A stretch of 64,000 bases of DNA from Eulemur rufifrons (lineage: Eukaryota; Chordata; Mammalia; Primates; Lemuridae), in the NCBI RefSeq assembly GCF_041146395.1, contig NC_091002.1, forward strand, positions 6,628,501-6,692,500. The letters run 5' to 3'. Position 1 is the first letter of the stretch; each line of letters begins with the position of its first letter. Below the pieces are notes generated by a model. That model had not been told where the DNA came from, did not search any database, and saw only the letters and a list, made by a program, of their open reading frames with translations. Shown here piece after piece: positions 29,650-42,164 of this stretch. The position numbers and the translations under genes are program-made.

Positions 29650-31750
29650 AGTGTTTAGAGCTGCTCAGGAGAGACGGATGGACAGACAGACAGCCTGGCT
29701 GGGTTCTCCGTATGGTATCTGCCTCCATTTTCCTGAGCTCAAAAAGACTATTTCCAAACCAACATCTGATGTGTAAACTGCTCTTTTGTTTCCAGCCCCC
29801 TCTTAGATCCTTTTGTTTCTCCAATTTGATGCTGTGGAGCTGGACCCAGGGCTGTCCCAGGCCAGGCTCTACATTCCTGTTCCTGGGGTGGTCTGATTCC
29901 AGAGTAGGAGAAAGGGAGTCAGGCACGTTGGACTAGAGAATTGTGGTTCCATTCTGTTTCCGGAACCTGCACGTTTGCCAAGAAGTTTTCCCTATTTGGA
30001 AAGTTTGCCCCAGCTCTCCCAGCACGCCACCTTTCATCCCACGCGTCTGCCAGTCGACCAGTGTGCCTGCCACACATTGACCAAGCCAGACACGGTCCAC
30101 CCAGCTCGAGGATCCCAGGTGCAAGAGTGGCCCCCAGAGGCCCTGGAAAGACCAACCACTGGACTTTTTCTTCTTCCCTTGAGAGTCAGAGGTCACCCAT
30201 GATTCTGCCTGCACCTTATCATTGATATGCAGAGATTTCTGCAAATCAAGAGAACCTCTGCAGGGCAAGCCCCTGTTCCCTAAGAACGAAAAAGTGCAAT
30301 AAGCCCATTCTTTACCTACTTCTCAGCAGCCCAGGAGATGTAGCACTGTTAGTGTCACCCTCGGAGGCCTAATGTCACCTGTGGAGCAGTGCCCATCCCA
30401 CCCCATCTCTGTTCACCAACTGTTCTCAGGAACCTTACCCATGCCCCAGTGTCCTTCACCTGGCACAGGACGTGCAAGGTAAATAGGACAGGCACGTATT
30501 TGAGTGTCCGCTCTCTGTTCTGATAAATCCACCCTGTGTTCGCCACGTGCCCTCTAGTCCTCAGCTCCTCACTTCCCACTGCCTGATGTCTGCCCTGGCG
30601 TAGACACTGGGAGGTGGTAGCAGTAGTCGTGGCCTTATCAGGCGCTCATTTCCATGCTTTCGCCCAAGTCTCTGTTGCCCTATGTTTCAAAGAACTTGGC
30701 CCACCAGACTTGGTACTGACGTGGCTTTTTCATCCACCCACCCATTGGCATTTGTTTCAGAAGCTGCTCTTCTGCCCAGCTGGGCTTTATCCTTTGGGCT
30801 TTTGACTGCTCCATAGGTTTTGGATGACTTATCCTCCCCAAGGGGCCCAGATAACAACCTCTGCTCCACTCCACAAGTGTGTGGAAGCCTCAAGTTCTCC
30901 CAGAGGCAGCAAAGTGGCCCAAGCTGCCCCTAACAGCACAGGGCATGGGGGTGGCTGATAGAGGAGAGGCCTTGCAGCACCAGCCTGCCTCCACCTCCAC
31001 ACTCCTTCCTCACAGGGCTTCAAGCCAAACCAACAGCCTTTTCGTCTGAAACATCTTCAAAGTGGGAAAGGGGCCACTTCTGGCTTTGCTAGCAATAACT
31101 GACCTTCAGTTTACCCTTCTGAAGGAGCAGGGACTCAGCACAGAATTCACTTTAAATGGGGCTGAGGGAGTGTCCCTTCTTTATGTGAAAAGAAAATAGT
31201 TTTATTCTTCATTCTGACTTTTAACTGTTTGGCTCCCTTCCAATTAGTTTGAATGAAAGTAATAATTTTCTACTTGGAATCGAAGAGGGCAGGAGTGTTA
31301 GCGCTCATCATTGTGATGTGTAATGTGTCTGCCCTCCACTTGGACATCATTACCATTAAGTTCCTCTGGGCTTCATGGAAATGCTCTTGTTCCACTCTAA
31401 TGATGCCCAGACTTCAGGAGTCAAGGTGACCATGCAGTCCACTAATAAGCATGGTAATACCCGTTTCCAGGTTTCTTGAAATTTTATCCTTAAAGACAAC
31501 TTAAGTGGTTGTTCATAAAACTTGTATTACTTCATCCTAAATTAAATTGGTAAAACATGTGATTAAGTTTCTACTGTTCAGAAACTGCAAACTAGGAAAA
31601 GATTGGTATGAAAAAATCCCTTCTTTTTCTCAATGTACATAGTTCAGCTCTTTCTTTGTTACATTTAAACTATATCCATGGACATCAGTCTGTTTTGGAC
31701 TCATCTGCTAGTGTTAAAGATGGAAATAAAACCATTAATTTGAACAAAAT
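29650..31750 (+). other. RNF4: RNF4 3' UTR
   Basis: About 2.1 kb follow the stop codon without any recognisable Alu or L1, unlike the surrounding DNA, which fits a selectively maintained UTR. The stretch ends near the polyadenylation signal at 31725. The exact cleavage position is inferred. Confidence 0.8.
31725..31730 (+). promoter_or_regulatory. RNF4: RNF4 polyadenylation signal AATAAA
   Basis: A canonical AATAAA, followed about 20-45 nt later by a T-rich stretch (tatctttttcatgc), matches a cleavage signal plus downstream element. Repeats resume beyond it. Confidence 0.75.
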
Positions 31751-33219
31751 ATCTTTTTCATGCATTCATTTGCTCTTTGGCATCAGAATCAATTCCCAAC
31801 TCCCCCGTTGCTGAGGTGTGTGGTTCTCATCTGCCTCACGCTCAAGTGTACTATTCGGTGTGTGTGTTCAGGAAAGCTACATGCCCAGAAGCCAGCATGT
31901 CCAGGCCATTGTGGAGCAGGACCACAATCCAGGCCCTGGAATCTCTAAGAGAACAGAGTCCACTCTGAGAGGTGAGGTTGGCTGAGGGGCTGTGTACTCT
32001 GTTTGGCCAGCTGTGCACAGGTACCAGGAGGCTGCAGCGAGCAGTGTGGATTGAGATTGCCCTGGGAATCTTGCAGTGCAGTGCCCCACCCCACCCCTGG
32101 CCACCCAGACACAGACCTTGCGCTCCAAGTGGGAGCCAAGGCCCCTGGAGCACACGGACATGTCAGTTGTTGCTGTGGGTGGGCAGGTACTTGGCAATGG
32201 CAGAGCTCTTCCTTTGCCTCCCTGCCTCTCTCTATGCCTGCCCACCAGTCCCCAGGGACCGAAGCAGCTAATGTGCTAGGTGCCTGGGGCTCCTTCTAAT
32301 GGAGATAGTTTGCTTACCATGCTCCTGGCACTGCACTTGGCTCTGGTGGGTATTTAGACACTCAGCTATGTTGCCCCGCTCCTGGAGCATGTTGACTGAA
32401 GAGACAGTCCCCTGGGCCAATAGGAAATCTAAACTGGCAACAGGAATCCAGGAGAGCCTACAGTAGGAAGTTTAACCTGTCCAGGAATGTTTCCCTGAGG
32501 AAGGGATGCAGAGCTGCCATCCTCAAGGTCCAGGAAGTTCTCTAGGAAAGAGACACCCCAGGCACAGGCCTGTGAAAGGTGCTGAGAGGGACTTCCGTCT
32601 TGCAGGCATATGATAGGGTCTGCAGGCCTCCATGGTACCTGAGGGTGATGATGAGCCAGACACTGTGGATGGCTACCCAGGGCCCAGCACAAACTAAGTG
32701 GATCTGGTGCTGGACAGGAGGGAGCTCCCAAGGCTGGCTGCAAAAGGGGATTACTAGGTTACTTTTGAAGTTTTCAGTGTCCATCATAACTACAATTTCT
32801 ACTGTAATATAGAAACTATTGATTTCTGCACATTATGTATCCAGCATCCTTGCCAAATCTTTAATCTGGACTCTTGAACTGCCTACGTTGACACCTACAT
32901 CATCTGCAGTGTTCTTCATTTTTTAATTCTTGGGCCTTTCTTTTTCTTACTGATCTTCCTAATACCTCCAATACATTATTATTAAACACAAATGGTGTTG
33001 GGGGACACCTCTGTGTTTTCATTGTTTCATCAAGAAACGTTTGCTTGTAGGTTCTTGTTAGATAACTAGCAGGTAAGGGAGGTTCCTTTTCCAACCATGA
33101 AGTAGTTTCTGGGTTTGTTTGTTTTTTTTTTTTTTATCACAAATGAATGTCTGATCTTATTAGTTCTTTTTCTGCTTCCATTGAAACATGGGCTTTTTCC
33201 CCTTTAATCAGTTAAAAGC

Positions 33220-33346
33220 AGGCTGGGTGCAGTGGCTCATGCCTGTAACTCCAGCACTTTGGGAGGGAAGATCCCTTAAGGCTAAGAGTTTGAGACCACC
33301 CTAGGCAACATAGTAAGACCACATCTATACAAAAAAAAAAAAAAAA
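33220..33346 (+). mobile_element. Alu left-monomer fragment
   Basis: ggctgggtgcagtggctcat to an A-run. Confidence 0.82.
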
Positions 33347-33367
33347 TCCAAGTAATGTATTACATTA

Positions 33368-34825
33368 CAGTCATGTATCGCTTAACTATCGGGATGTGTT
33401 CTGAGAAATGTGTTGTTAGACGATTTCGTTGCTATATGCATGTCGGAGTATAATTATATAAACCTAGATGGTATGGCCTGTTAATACACCTGGGCTGTAT
33501 GGCGTGTAGGGCCTATTGCTCCTAAACTACAAACCTGTACAACATATTACTATACTGAACATTGTAGGCAATTGTAATACAGGGATATTTGTGTATCTGA
33601 ACAGAGAAGGTACAGTAATAATAAGGCGTACAGCAAAAAAATGGTACGTACCGTCTGTATAAGGCATTTGCCATGAATGCAGCTTGTAGGACTGGAAGTT
33701 GCTCCAGGTGAGTGAGCGAGTGAGTGAATCGTGAGTCAATGTGAAGGCCTAGCACACTACTGTACTATAGCTTTTATAAACATTGTATACTTAGGCTACA
33801 CTAAATTTATTTTCTAAAATTTTTCTTTCTTCAATAATAAATTAGCTTAGTGTTACTATAACTGTATAAGCTTTTTAATTTTTAAAAAATGTTTGACTCA
33901 AGGCCGGGCGCGGTGGCTCACGCCTGTAATCCTAGCACTCTGGGAGGCCGAGGCGGGTGGATTGCTCAAGGTCAGGAGTTCGAGACCAGCCTGAGCGAGA
34001 CCCCGTCTCTACTAAAAATAGAAAGACATTATATGGACACCTAAAAAAAAATCTATATAGAAAAAATTAGCCGGGCATAGTGGCGCATGCCTGTAGTCCC
34101 AGCTACTTGGGAGGCTGAGGCAGTAGGATCGCTTGAGCCCAGGAGTTTGAGGTTGCTGTGAGCTAAGCTGACGCCACGGCACTCACTCTAGCCTGGGCAA
34201 CAAAGTGAGACTCTGTCTCAACAAAAAAAAAAAAAAAAAAAAAAAAATGTTTGACTCAATACTTAGCTTTTTTTTCTTTATATCTTTATTCTATAAGCTT
34301 TTTGTCTTTTTTAAAACACATTTTTATTAAAAATGAGGACGCAAACATACACATTAGCCTAGGCCTACACAGGGTTGGGCTCACCGCTGTCTTCCACCTC
34401 CACATCTTGTCCTACTGGAAGGTCTTCAAAGGCAGTAACACATGGAGCCATCCTCCATGAGAACAGTGCTTTCTGGAATACCACCTGAAGGACCTCCCAA
34501 AAAAGTTGACTTTTTTTTTTTAAATAATAGAAGGACTACGCTCTAACATAACAATAAAAAGCATAGTAAGTACATAAGCCAATAACAGTCATTTATCATC
34601 AAGTATTAAGTGTCCTGTACATAATTGTATCTGTTATACTTTTATACAGTTGGCAAAGCAGTAGCTTTGTTTACACCAGCATCACCACATGTGAATAATG
34701 TGCTAAGTTATGACAGCTGTGTCACTAGGCAATAGGATTTTTTCAGCTCCATTATAATCTTACGGGACTACCGTTGTATATGCAGTTTGTCATTGACCAG
34801 AATGTCATTATACATCACTTGACTA
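33368..34825 (+). mobile_element. TcMar-Tigger-like DNA transposon remnant
   Basis: Starts after TA with cagtcatgtatcgcttaac and ends with its inverted counterpart tatacatcacttgacta. Internal landmarks are aacctagatggtatggcct and cttccacctccacatcttg. There is no transposase frame, and a young Alu (33902-34241) sits inside. Exact subfamily not determined. Confidence 0.75.
33902..34241 (+). mobile_element. Young lemur-type Alu inside the Tigger-like element
   Basis: Full-length, flanked by exact aaaaaatgtttgactcaa (33884-33901, 34242-34259). Shares a 6-nt deletion and several substitutions with 785-1126. Confidence 0.96.
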
Positions 34826-35214
34826 TTTGGTTTTCTGTTAATGCATACTACATTTTCATTTCTTAGATCAATCCACCTTACTTATACTTTATCTTTCTAT
34901 AAATTTCTTAATTTGTTTTGCCAATATTTGGTTTAAGCATTTTTTTTTTTTCAAATCCATGCTCACGTGTTGTTAATGAATTATAATTTTCTTATACTGT
35001 CTTTGCCAAGTTTTGGTTTCAAAGTAAGGCCAGTTCCTTAAAGTGAGACTAAGGAGTGTTCTTTCCATACCCTGAATTCGAATTATTTGTTTCTTAGTAG
35101 AACTCAGCAATAAAATGTGAGCTGTTTTGGTAAGTTACAGGTTTCTGAGAATTTATACATTTAATCTTTATAAATTTTTGGCCCTAAAGGTCAAAATACC
35201 CACTTAAAAGCTAA

Positions 35215-35509
35215 TTTTTTTTTTTTCCTTAGACAGAGTCTTACTCTGTCACCCAAGCTGGAGTGCCATGGCATTAGCCTAGCTCACAGCAACCTCAAAC
35301 TCTTGGGCTCAAGGGATCCTCCTGCCTTATCCCCCTGAGTAGCTGGGACTACATGCACATCCACCATGCTCGGCTATTTTTTTCTATGTTTAGTAGAGAC
35401 GGGGTCTCGCTCTTGCTCAGGCTGGTCTCGAACTCCTGAGCTCAAGTGATCCTCCTGCCTCGGCCTCCCAGAGTGCTAGGATTACAGGTGTCAGCCACCA
35501 AGCTTGGCC
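35215..35509 (-). mobile_element. Alu
   Basis: T-run, agacagagtcttactctg, ending agccaccaagcttggcc. Confidence 0.9.
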
Positions 35510-36127
35510 TTAAAAGCTAATTTTTGAAGCATCTTTTCTTCATTAATATTGTTTCTCCTTCCCTTGTTAAAAATCAGTCTTATCAAAGATTTGTCGATTT
35601 TATATTCCGTATGTGTTAATTCCAGTATCCAAAGTCTTTGTGGGTCTAATTTCACATTTTTTTGTCCCTGCTGTCAACACTCATGATGATTTGCTTCTGT
35701 GTGTGTTTCATGAATTTTTCCTTACACTGAACCCATGTGGCTTGGTACGCTGAAAATTCTGAGACCTGGATTGAAGGTAGGTTACTCTCTAAAGGATGTA
35801 CTTTTGCTTATCTTTTATATTATGAAATAGAGCACAAAAAAGGCACACTTCACTGGATTATCTCAAATGTACAGCTCAGTGAATTACCACAAAACCAATG
35901 TTCATGAAATAACCAACTGTAACAAGAAATAGGATATGGATGACACCTAGGAAGCACCCCCCTTGTCCTCCCAGTCAGCACGCTCTCCATTCTCCCCAAA
36001 TGTAATCACTATTCTGACTTATATGGAAATCACTCTCTTGCCTATAGGTTTAAGTACCTAAACATACAACCCTAATCACATAATTTAGTTTGGCCTGTTC
36101 TACAAACTCTAAATAGATGAAGTTATT

Positions 36128-36400
36128 CAGTATATATTGGGGAATAGATTCCAAGGCCCACACATGCCTGGAACCTTGGATAGTACCAAATTCTATATAT
36201 AGTATTTTTTCCTATACATGAATATGACAAAATTTAATTTACAAATTAGGCATAGTAAGAGATTTAACAATGATAATAAAACAATTATAACAATTTACTG
36301 TAGTAAAAGTAGAATGTGGTCTCTTGAAATATTCTGCCATAGGTAGCTGAAATGTCAAAAAGCAAAACTGTGGAAAAGTGGGGGTGAGGGAACTACTGTA
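36128..36400 (+). mobile_element. Tigger-like DNA element remnant
   Basis: gattccaaggcccacacatg, ttcctatacatgaatatgac, taatttacaaattaggcat and the end gagggaactactg resemble a non-autonomous Tigger-family element. The start is approximate. Confidence 0.55.
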
Positions 36401-36489
36401 TTATGTTTGTCAGATTCATTCATTCATGTTGTATAGTTTATTCATGTTCCCTGATGTATAGTGCTTTTGGTTTGGGGGGTATTTTTTGG

Positions 36490-36778
36490 ATTTTTTTTTT
36501 TGAGACTAAGTTTCTCTTGACCCGGGTAGAGTGCAGTGGTGTCATCATAGCTCACTGCAACCTCAAACTTCTGAACTCAAGCGATCCTCCTGCCTCAGCC
36601 TCCAAGTAGCTAGGACTACAGGTGCACAACACTGCACTCAGCTAATTTTGTTCTATTTTTGGTAGAGATGGGGTCTTGTTCTTGCTCAGGCTGGTCTCTA
36701 ACTCCTGAGCTTAAGCAATCCTCTCATCTCAGCCTCCCAGAGTGCTATGTTTACAGGCATGAGCAACCACCCACTGGC
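36490..36778 (-). mobile_element. Alu, diverged
   Basis: tttgagactaagtttctctt to gagcaaccacccactggc. Confidence 0.85.
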
Positions 36779-36799
36779 TGATGTATAGTGTTTTATTAG

Positions 36800-36965
36800 A
36801 TGACTACACTCCAATTTATCAATAATTTCAGTAATTTAAATTTGGGGGCTATTAATAGCCAGAAATGAACATTCTGGATTTCACTTTTGGTGCAATTTTG
36901 CTCATACACCTGATGGCCATATACTTAAGAGGTGAATTACTGGGCTGCAAGGTCTGAACATACTG
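36800..36965 (-). mobile_element. L1 fragment, antisense
   Basis: ttactgggctgcaaggtctg and gaacattctggatttcac fit the end of L1 ORF2 read in reverse. Confidence 0.45.
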
Positions 36966-37146
36966 GACAGCTCACAAATGTGTGGAAATTAAAACATACA
37001 GCCAGTGGGCCAAAGAAGGTATCAAGAGAAATTGGAGAATAACTTGAGAAAAGTGAAAATAAAAAGACAACATGTTAAAACTTATGGGATGGAATGAAAG
37101 CACTGATCAGGGAGATATGTATAGCTATAAACATTAACACATCTCA

Positions 37147-37400
<254 letters not shown>

Positions 37401-38663
37401 AAAAACCCAAGTATCAGACACTACTATGAATACCTGTACATGAACAAATTGGAAGATGTAGATGAAATGGATGAATTTCTAGAAACAAACTACTAAAACT
37501 AACAAAGAAATAGAAAATCTGAATAGATCTGTAACAAGTAAGATTGAAACAGCCAAAAACCTCCCACAACCAGGCGGCCTCACCAGTGGATTCTATCACA
37601 CATGTTAAAAAGAATTAACAAGCTCCTAAAAATAAAGAGGAGGGAAAACTTCCTAACTCATTCTATGGTGTTAGAAGTACCTTGAAACTGAAGCCACATA
37701 AAGACAGTATAAGGAAAGAAAACTGCAGAATATGTTTTGTGAATATAGATGCAGAAATCAGCAAAATGCTAGCAAACAATTCAGCACCATGTTGAAAGGA
37801 ATATACACCATGACCAAGATGGTTTTCCCCCAAGAATGCAAAGGTGACTCAATGTACAAAAATCATTGTAATATCATTGTAATGGGATGAAGGGGGAAAA
37901 AGATCATCTCAATAGAGAAAAAGCTTTTGACAAAATTCAACACTAAATCATGACTTGAAAAAATCTAAGAGTAGAAAGAAACTACTTCAACGTAATACAG
38001 ACCATGTATAAAAAGCCCACAGGTATCATGATTATATTAAATGGTAAAAATAAAGCTTTTCACCTAAGATGAGAACAAGACAAGGATGCTTGCTTTTGCC
38101 ACTTCTACTCAATGTAGTACTGAAAGTTCTAGCCAAAGGAATTAGGCAAGAAAGAAACAGTATCTAAATTGGAAGAAAGCAGGACTATCTCCATTTGCAA
38201 ATGGCATCTTATATATGGAAAACCCTAAAGAATACACATACACACTGTTAAGAGTTCATAAATGAATTCAGCAAAATCAAGATACAAAATCAACAAAAGT
38301 CAGTTATATGTCTATACACTATCAATAAACAGTCCAAAAATGGAATTAAAAATTCCATTTTCAATACCATCAATAAAATATTTATGAATAAATTTAACCA
38401 AGGAGGTACAAAATGTGTACACTGAGAAATAAAACATCGTTGAAAGAAAAGAAGACCTAAATAAATGAAAAGACATCCCATCCAGGTTCATGCATAAGAA
38501 GAATATATTAAAATGGCAACACCACACAAAGCAATATACAAAATCAGTGTGATCCATACCAAGACCCAAAAGTTATTCCATGCAGAAACAGCAAAATGCG
38601 TCCTATAATTCATACAAAATTTTAAAGAACGCACGATAGCTAAGAATTCCTTTTTTTCTTTTC

Positions 38664-38839
38664 TTTCTTTTTTTTTTGGTGGGGGGGGTGGACAGGGTTT
38701 CACTCCATCACCCACGCACGCTAGAGTGCAGTGGCATCATTGTAGCTCACTGCAACTTCAAACTCCTGAGCTCAAGCAATCCTCCTGCTTCAGCCTCTCA
38801 GAGTGCTAGGATTACAGACATGAGCCACTACACCCAGCC
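38664..38839 (-). mobile_element. Alu, internally shortened
   Basis: T/G-rich start, gtttcactccatcaccc, ending gccactacacccagcc. Confidence 0.83.
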
Positions 38840-38911
38840 CACAATAGCTAAAAATTCTTGAAAAGAACAAAGCTGGAAAACACTACCTGATTTAAAAACT
38901 TAATACTACAG

Positions 38912-39236
38912 GTGGGCCACAGTAGCTCATGCCTGCAATTCTAGCACCTTGGGAAGCTGAGGCAGGAGGATTGCTTGAGGCCAGGAGTTCAAGACCAGCC
39001 TGAGCAAGAGCGAGACCCCATCTCTAAAAAAGAATGGAAAAATTAGCCATGCATGGTGGCATACACCTGTAGTTGCAGCTACTTGGGAGTCTCGGGAAGG
39101 AGGATTGCTTCAGCCTAGGAGTTTGAGGTTGCAGTGAGCTATGATGATGCCACTGCACTCTAGCCCAGGCAACAGAGCAAGACCTGAGGGTCTTTTATTG
39201 GGTCTCAAAAAAAAAAAAAAGAAGAAGAAAAAGAAA
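38912..39236 (+). mobile_element. Alu, diverged
   Basis: gtgggccacagtagctcatg to an A/G tail. The short stretch gagggtcttttattggg separates the body from the tail. Confidence 0.85.
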
Positions 39237-39309
39237 CCTAATAGGAAGGTACAGCGTGTGTGCACAGAAGAGAGCTACAGCCTGACTGACTTGAGTGACT
39301 GGACTCGAG

Positions 39310-40020
39310 CTACAAGACCTCAATCCAGACACTCGCTGGAATGGTATCTTATGTAAAAGGAACATCGTGCCCTCAAAGGAAAGTCTAAAAGAATTAGAAA
39401 AGGAGGCAGAAGAGGAGGAGCAGCAAGTCCTTCACCAATCAGTGTTGAAAACCTATGAAAATACGACTTTGGAACAGTTGAAGGATCTCTTAATTTAAAT
39501 AAAATTTAATTTCATTAAAAAATTTAATTTAATTTAAATGGCAACAGATTTAACGAGGAGGATGAACATGCTATTGAAATGTTCAGGCAGCAAAAACTGC
39601 TTTTTAGTGGAAAGCAATTAAGCTGAAGAATAAATATGGAGAAGTTTTGGAAATCTCAGGAAAGGAATAAGTTAAAGAATTTACCTAAGCTAGTGAGGAC
39701 TTGTGGGTAATCTTGCACCTTTACAAACAAGGGATTCCCCTGTGTGTCCTGATAAATCAAAACGTCAGTGGACTTTCCAGGAAATTTCCTAATGTCAAAT
39801 TTACCAAAGCCATTTCAACAATCTGCATACCCAATTATCCTGATAGGAATCTGCCCACAGTAGTTGTTTACCTTGAAGGTGATATCAAGGCTCACTTTAG
39901 TGGCCTCTGGTGTTTGGAGGCATGAACCTAGTAAGAGATGAGTTGGGGTGGAAACTGCCTGAGTCTGCAGAATTAAGACAGACCTGGAAGAAAACCCTAA
40001 GAAACCCATTGAAGACATGT
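39310..40020 (+). pseudogene. PDCL3: Processed pseudogene of PDCL3 (phosducin-like 3)
   Basis: Translated pieces match phosducin-like 3, a cytosolic thioredoxin-fold co-chaperone of the CCT complex. Recognised blocks include [47 protein letters not shown] and [11 protein letters not shown]. No introns separate them although the parent is multi-exon, so it is a retrocopy. It is dead: the start codon is CTA (39310), an AT-rich insertion of about 60 bp with a TAA stop (39496-39498) interrupts it, the frame shifts near 39615 and again near 39900-39915, and stops lie at 39668 and 39686. The C-terminal tail past KKPIED is not recognisable. Leftover 5' UTR may reach back to about 39240 and 3' UTR may continue beyond 40100, interrupted by an Alu at 40133. 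Confidence 0.9.
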
Positions 40021-40132
40021 TGGAACTTTATTGATGTGACAAATTGTCTGGATTTTTTTAAAAAGGAAAAACCAAGAATGAATCCTTTTGGTTGTTAGCC
40101 TTTTATAATTATGTTTCAACTCTTACACATTT

Positions 40133-40475
40133 GGCCAGGTATGGTGGCTCAGGCCTGTAATCCTAGCACTCTGGGAGGCCAAGGTGGGAGGATCACTCGA
40201 GGTCAAGTTTGAAACCAGCCTGACCAAGATCAAGACCCCCATCTCTACTAAAAATAGAAAAAGGTTAGCCAGGCAACTAAAAATACCAGAAAAAAAAAAA
40301 ATTAGCTGGGCATGGTGGTGCGCACCTGTAGTCCCAACTGCTCAGGAGGCTGAGGCAGGAGGATCGCTTGAGCCCAGAGTTTGAGGTTGCTGCGAGCTAG
40401 GCTGATGCCACGGCACTCTAGGCCAGGCTACAGAGTGAGACTCTGTCTCAAGAAAAAGCCAAAAAAAACCCCCAA
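40133..40475 (+). mobile_element. Alu within the PDCL3 retrocopy tail
   Basis: ggccaggtatggtggctcag to an A/C-rich tail, flanked by tcttacacattt on both sides. Confidence 0.92.
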
Positions 40476-40702
40476 TCTTACACATTTCAGAAATAATCAT
40501 TGCTGGGGATTCTATTAAATTTCTTGGAACTGTCTTTTTATATTAATAACATTTCCTTGGAAAACCATTAAAACCAGCCATTAGTATCGCAAATATCTGT
40601 TTTTCTCACTTACATTTTAAGGAAGCCATAAAAGTAGTCACTATTTTTTTGACATTTAACTATATGAAAATGAATATAGAGGGTTTTTAAAAAATATGTT
40701 TT

Positions 40703-40838
40703 TAAAGATGAGGTCTCACCGTGTTGCCCAAGCAACAAGTACAGTGGCGCAGTCACAGCTCATTTTGGCCTCGAGAAATCCTCCCACCTCAGCCTCCCAA
40801 GTCTGTGGGATTATAGGTGTTAGCCACTGCACCCAGCT
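40703..40838 (-). mobile_element. Alu monomer
   Basis: gatgaggtctcaccgtgttg to ccactgcacccagct. Confidence 0.78.
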
Positions 40839-40897
40839 CAAATATGGAGTTTTAAATAAATAAAGTGAATGTATTATATGATGGAAGATTGCAGAAG

Positions 40898-41030
40898 CCG
40901 GGTGCAGTGGCAGGGACCTATAGTCCCAGCTACTCGAGAGGCTAAGAGAACTGCTTGAGTCCAGGAGTTCAAAACCAACCTGGGTAATGTAGCCAGATTC
41001 CTGTCTCAAAATATTAAAAATTAAAAAAAA
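40898..41030 (+). mobile_element. Alu fragment
   Basis: gccgggtgcagtggcaggg to an A-rich tail. Confidence 0.75.
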
Positions 41031-41170
41031 ATTGCAAACTAAGCTTTACAGTTACATTGTATATTTTTATTTTATAAAAGTAGCAACAGATTATCAACTC
41101 AACTAAAAATATAGGAATGATCCTTAGGGGAAAAAATCTTAGTATTTATCCTATTTAGAAGAAATGGACA

Positions 41171-41476
41171 GGCTGGGTACAGTGGCTCATGCCTGTAATC
41201 TCAGCTCTTTGGGAGGCTGAGGTGGGAGGATCACTTGAGGCCAGTAGTGTAAGACCAGCCTGGGCAACACAGTGAGACCCCCATCTCTAAAAAAAACATG
41301 AAGAAAATTAGCCAGGCACGGTGGCAGGCACCTGTGGTCCCAGCTGCTTGGGAGGCTGAGGCTGGAGGAATTTGAGCCGGGGTATTCAAGGTTGTAGTGA
41401 ACTACGATGATGCCACTGCACTGTAGCCCAGGCAACAAAGTGAGACCCTGTCTCAAAAATTAAAAAAAAAAAAAAG
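41171..41476 (+). mobile_element. Alu, older
   Basis: ggctgggtacagtggctcat to an A-run. Confidence 0.9.
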
Positions 41477-41477
41477 A

Positions 41478-42128
41478 AGAAGAAAGTTGAAGGACTTAAA
41501 CACTCTGATATTATGACTTCTAGAGCTACTGTGATTAGTGTGGTATTGACATAAAGGTTGACAAATAGATAAATGGCACAGAATAGAATCCAGGAATATT
41601 AGTGCTTGCCTGATGGTGTGAAAAAAACAGAGTCCAGAAATAGACACACACATTTATTGTTTATTAATTTTTGAAAAATGTGTAAAGGCAATTTAGTGGA
41701 GAAAGGATAGTCTTTTAACAATGATGCTGGAATTCCATATACAACAAAAAAACAAAACAATCCTTCAACCCCATTATACATAAGCTACCATTATACATAA
41801 GCTAGCTTAAAATGGAGCATAAAATTAAATGTAAAATTTTAAACAACAGGCCAGATGCAGTGGCTCACGCCTGTAATCCTAGCATTTTGGGAGGCTGAGG
41901 TGGGAGGATCACTTCAGGTCAGGAGTTTGAGATCAGCCTAAGCAAGAGCGAGACCCTGTCTCTACAAAAAATAGAAAAATCAGCCAGGCATGGTGGCACA
42001 CACCTATAGTCACAGCTACTCAGGAAGCTGAAACAGGAGGATCGCTTGAGCCCAGGAGTTTGAGGTCGCAGTGAGCTGTGATGATGCCATTCCACTGTAG
42101 TCAGGGTGACAGAGCAAGACCCTATCTC

Positions 42129-42164
<36 letters not shown>

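Larger units (their letters stand above)
32810..35600 (-). mobile_element. L1 ORF2 fragment, antisense, interrupted
   Basis: attgatttctgcacattatg, gccaaatctttaatctgg and ggtgttgggggacacctct are antisense L1 ORF2 features. Continuity resumes after a Tigger-like insertion (34826 on, cttagatcaatccacctta). No coding integrity. Confidence 0.6.

Noticed and set aside
31851..32300. Cluster of 60-120-codon frames on both strands just after RNF4
   Set aside because: They lie beyond the polyadenylation signal, overlap one another on both strands, have no splice signals and show no known domain.
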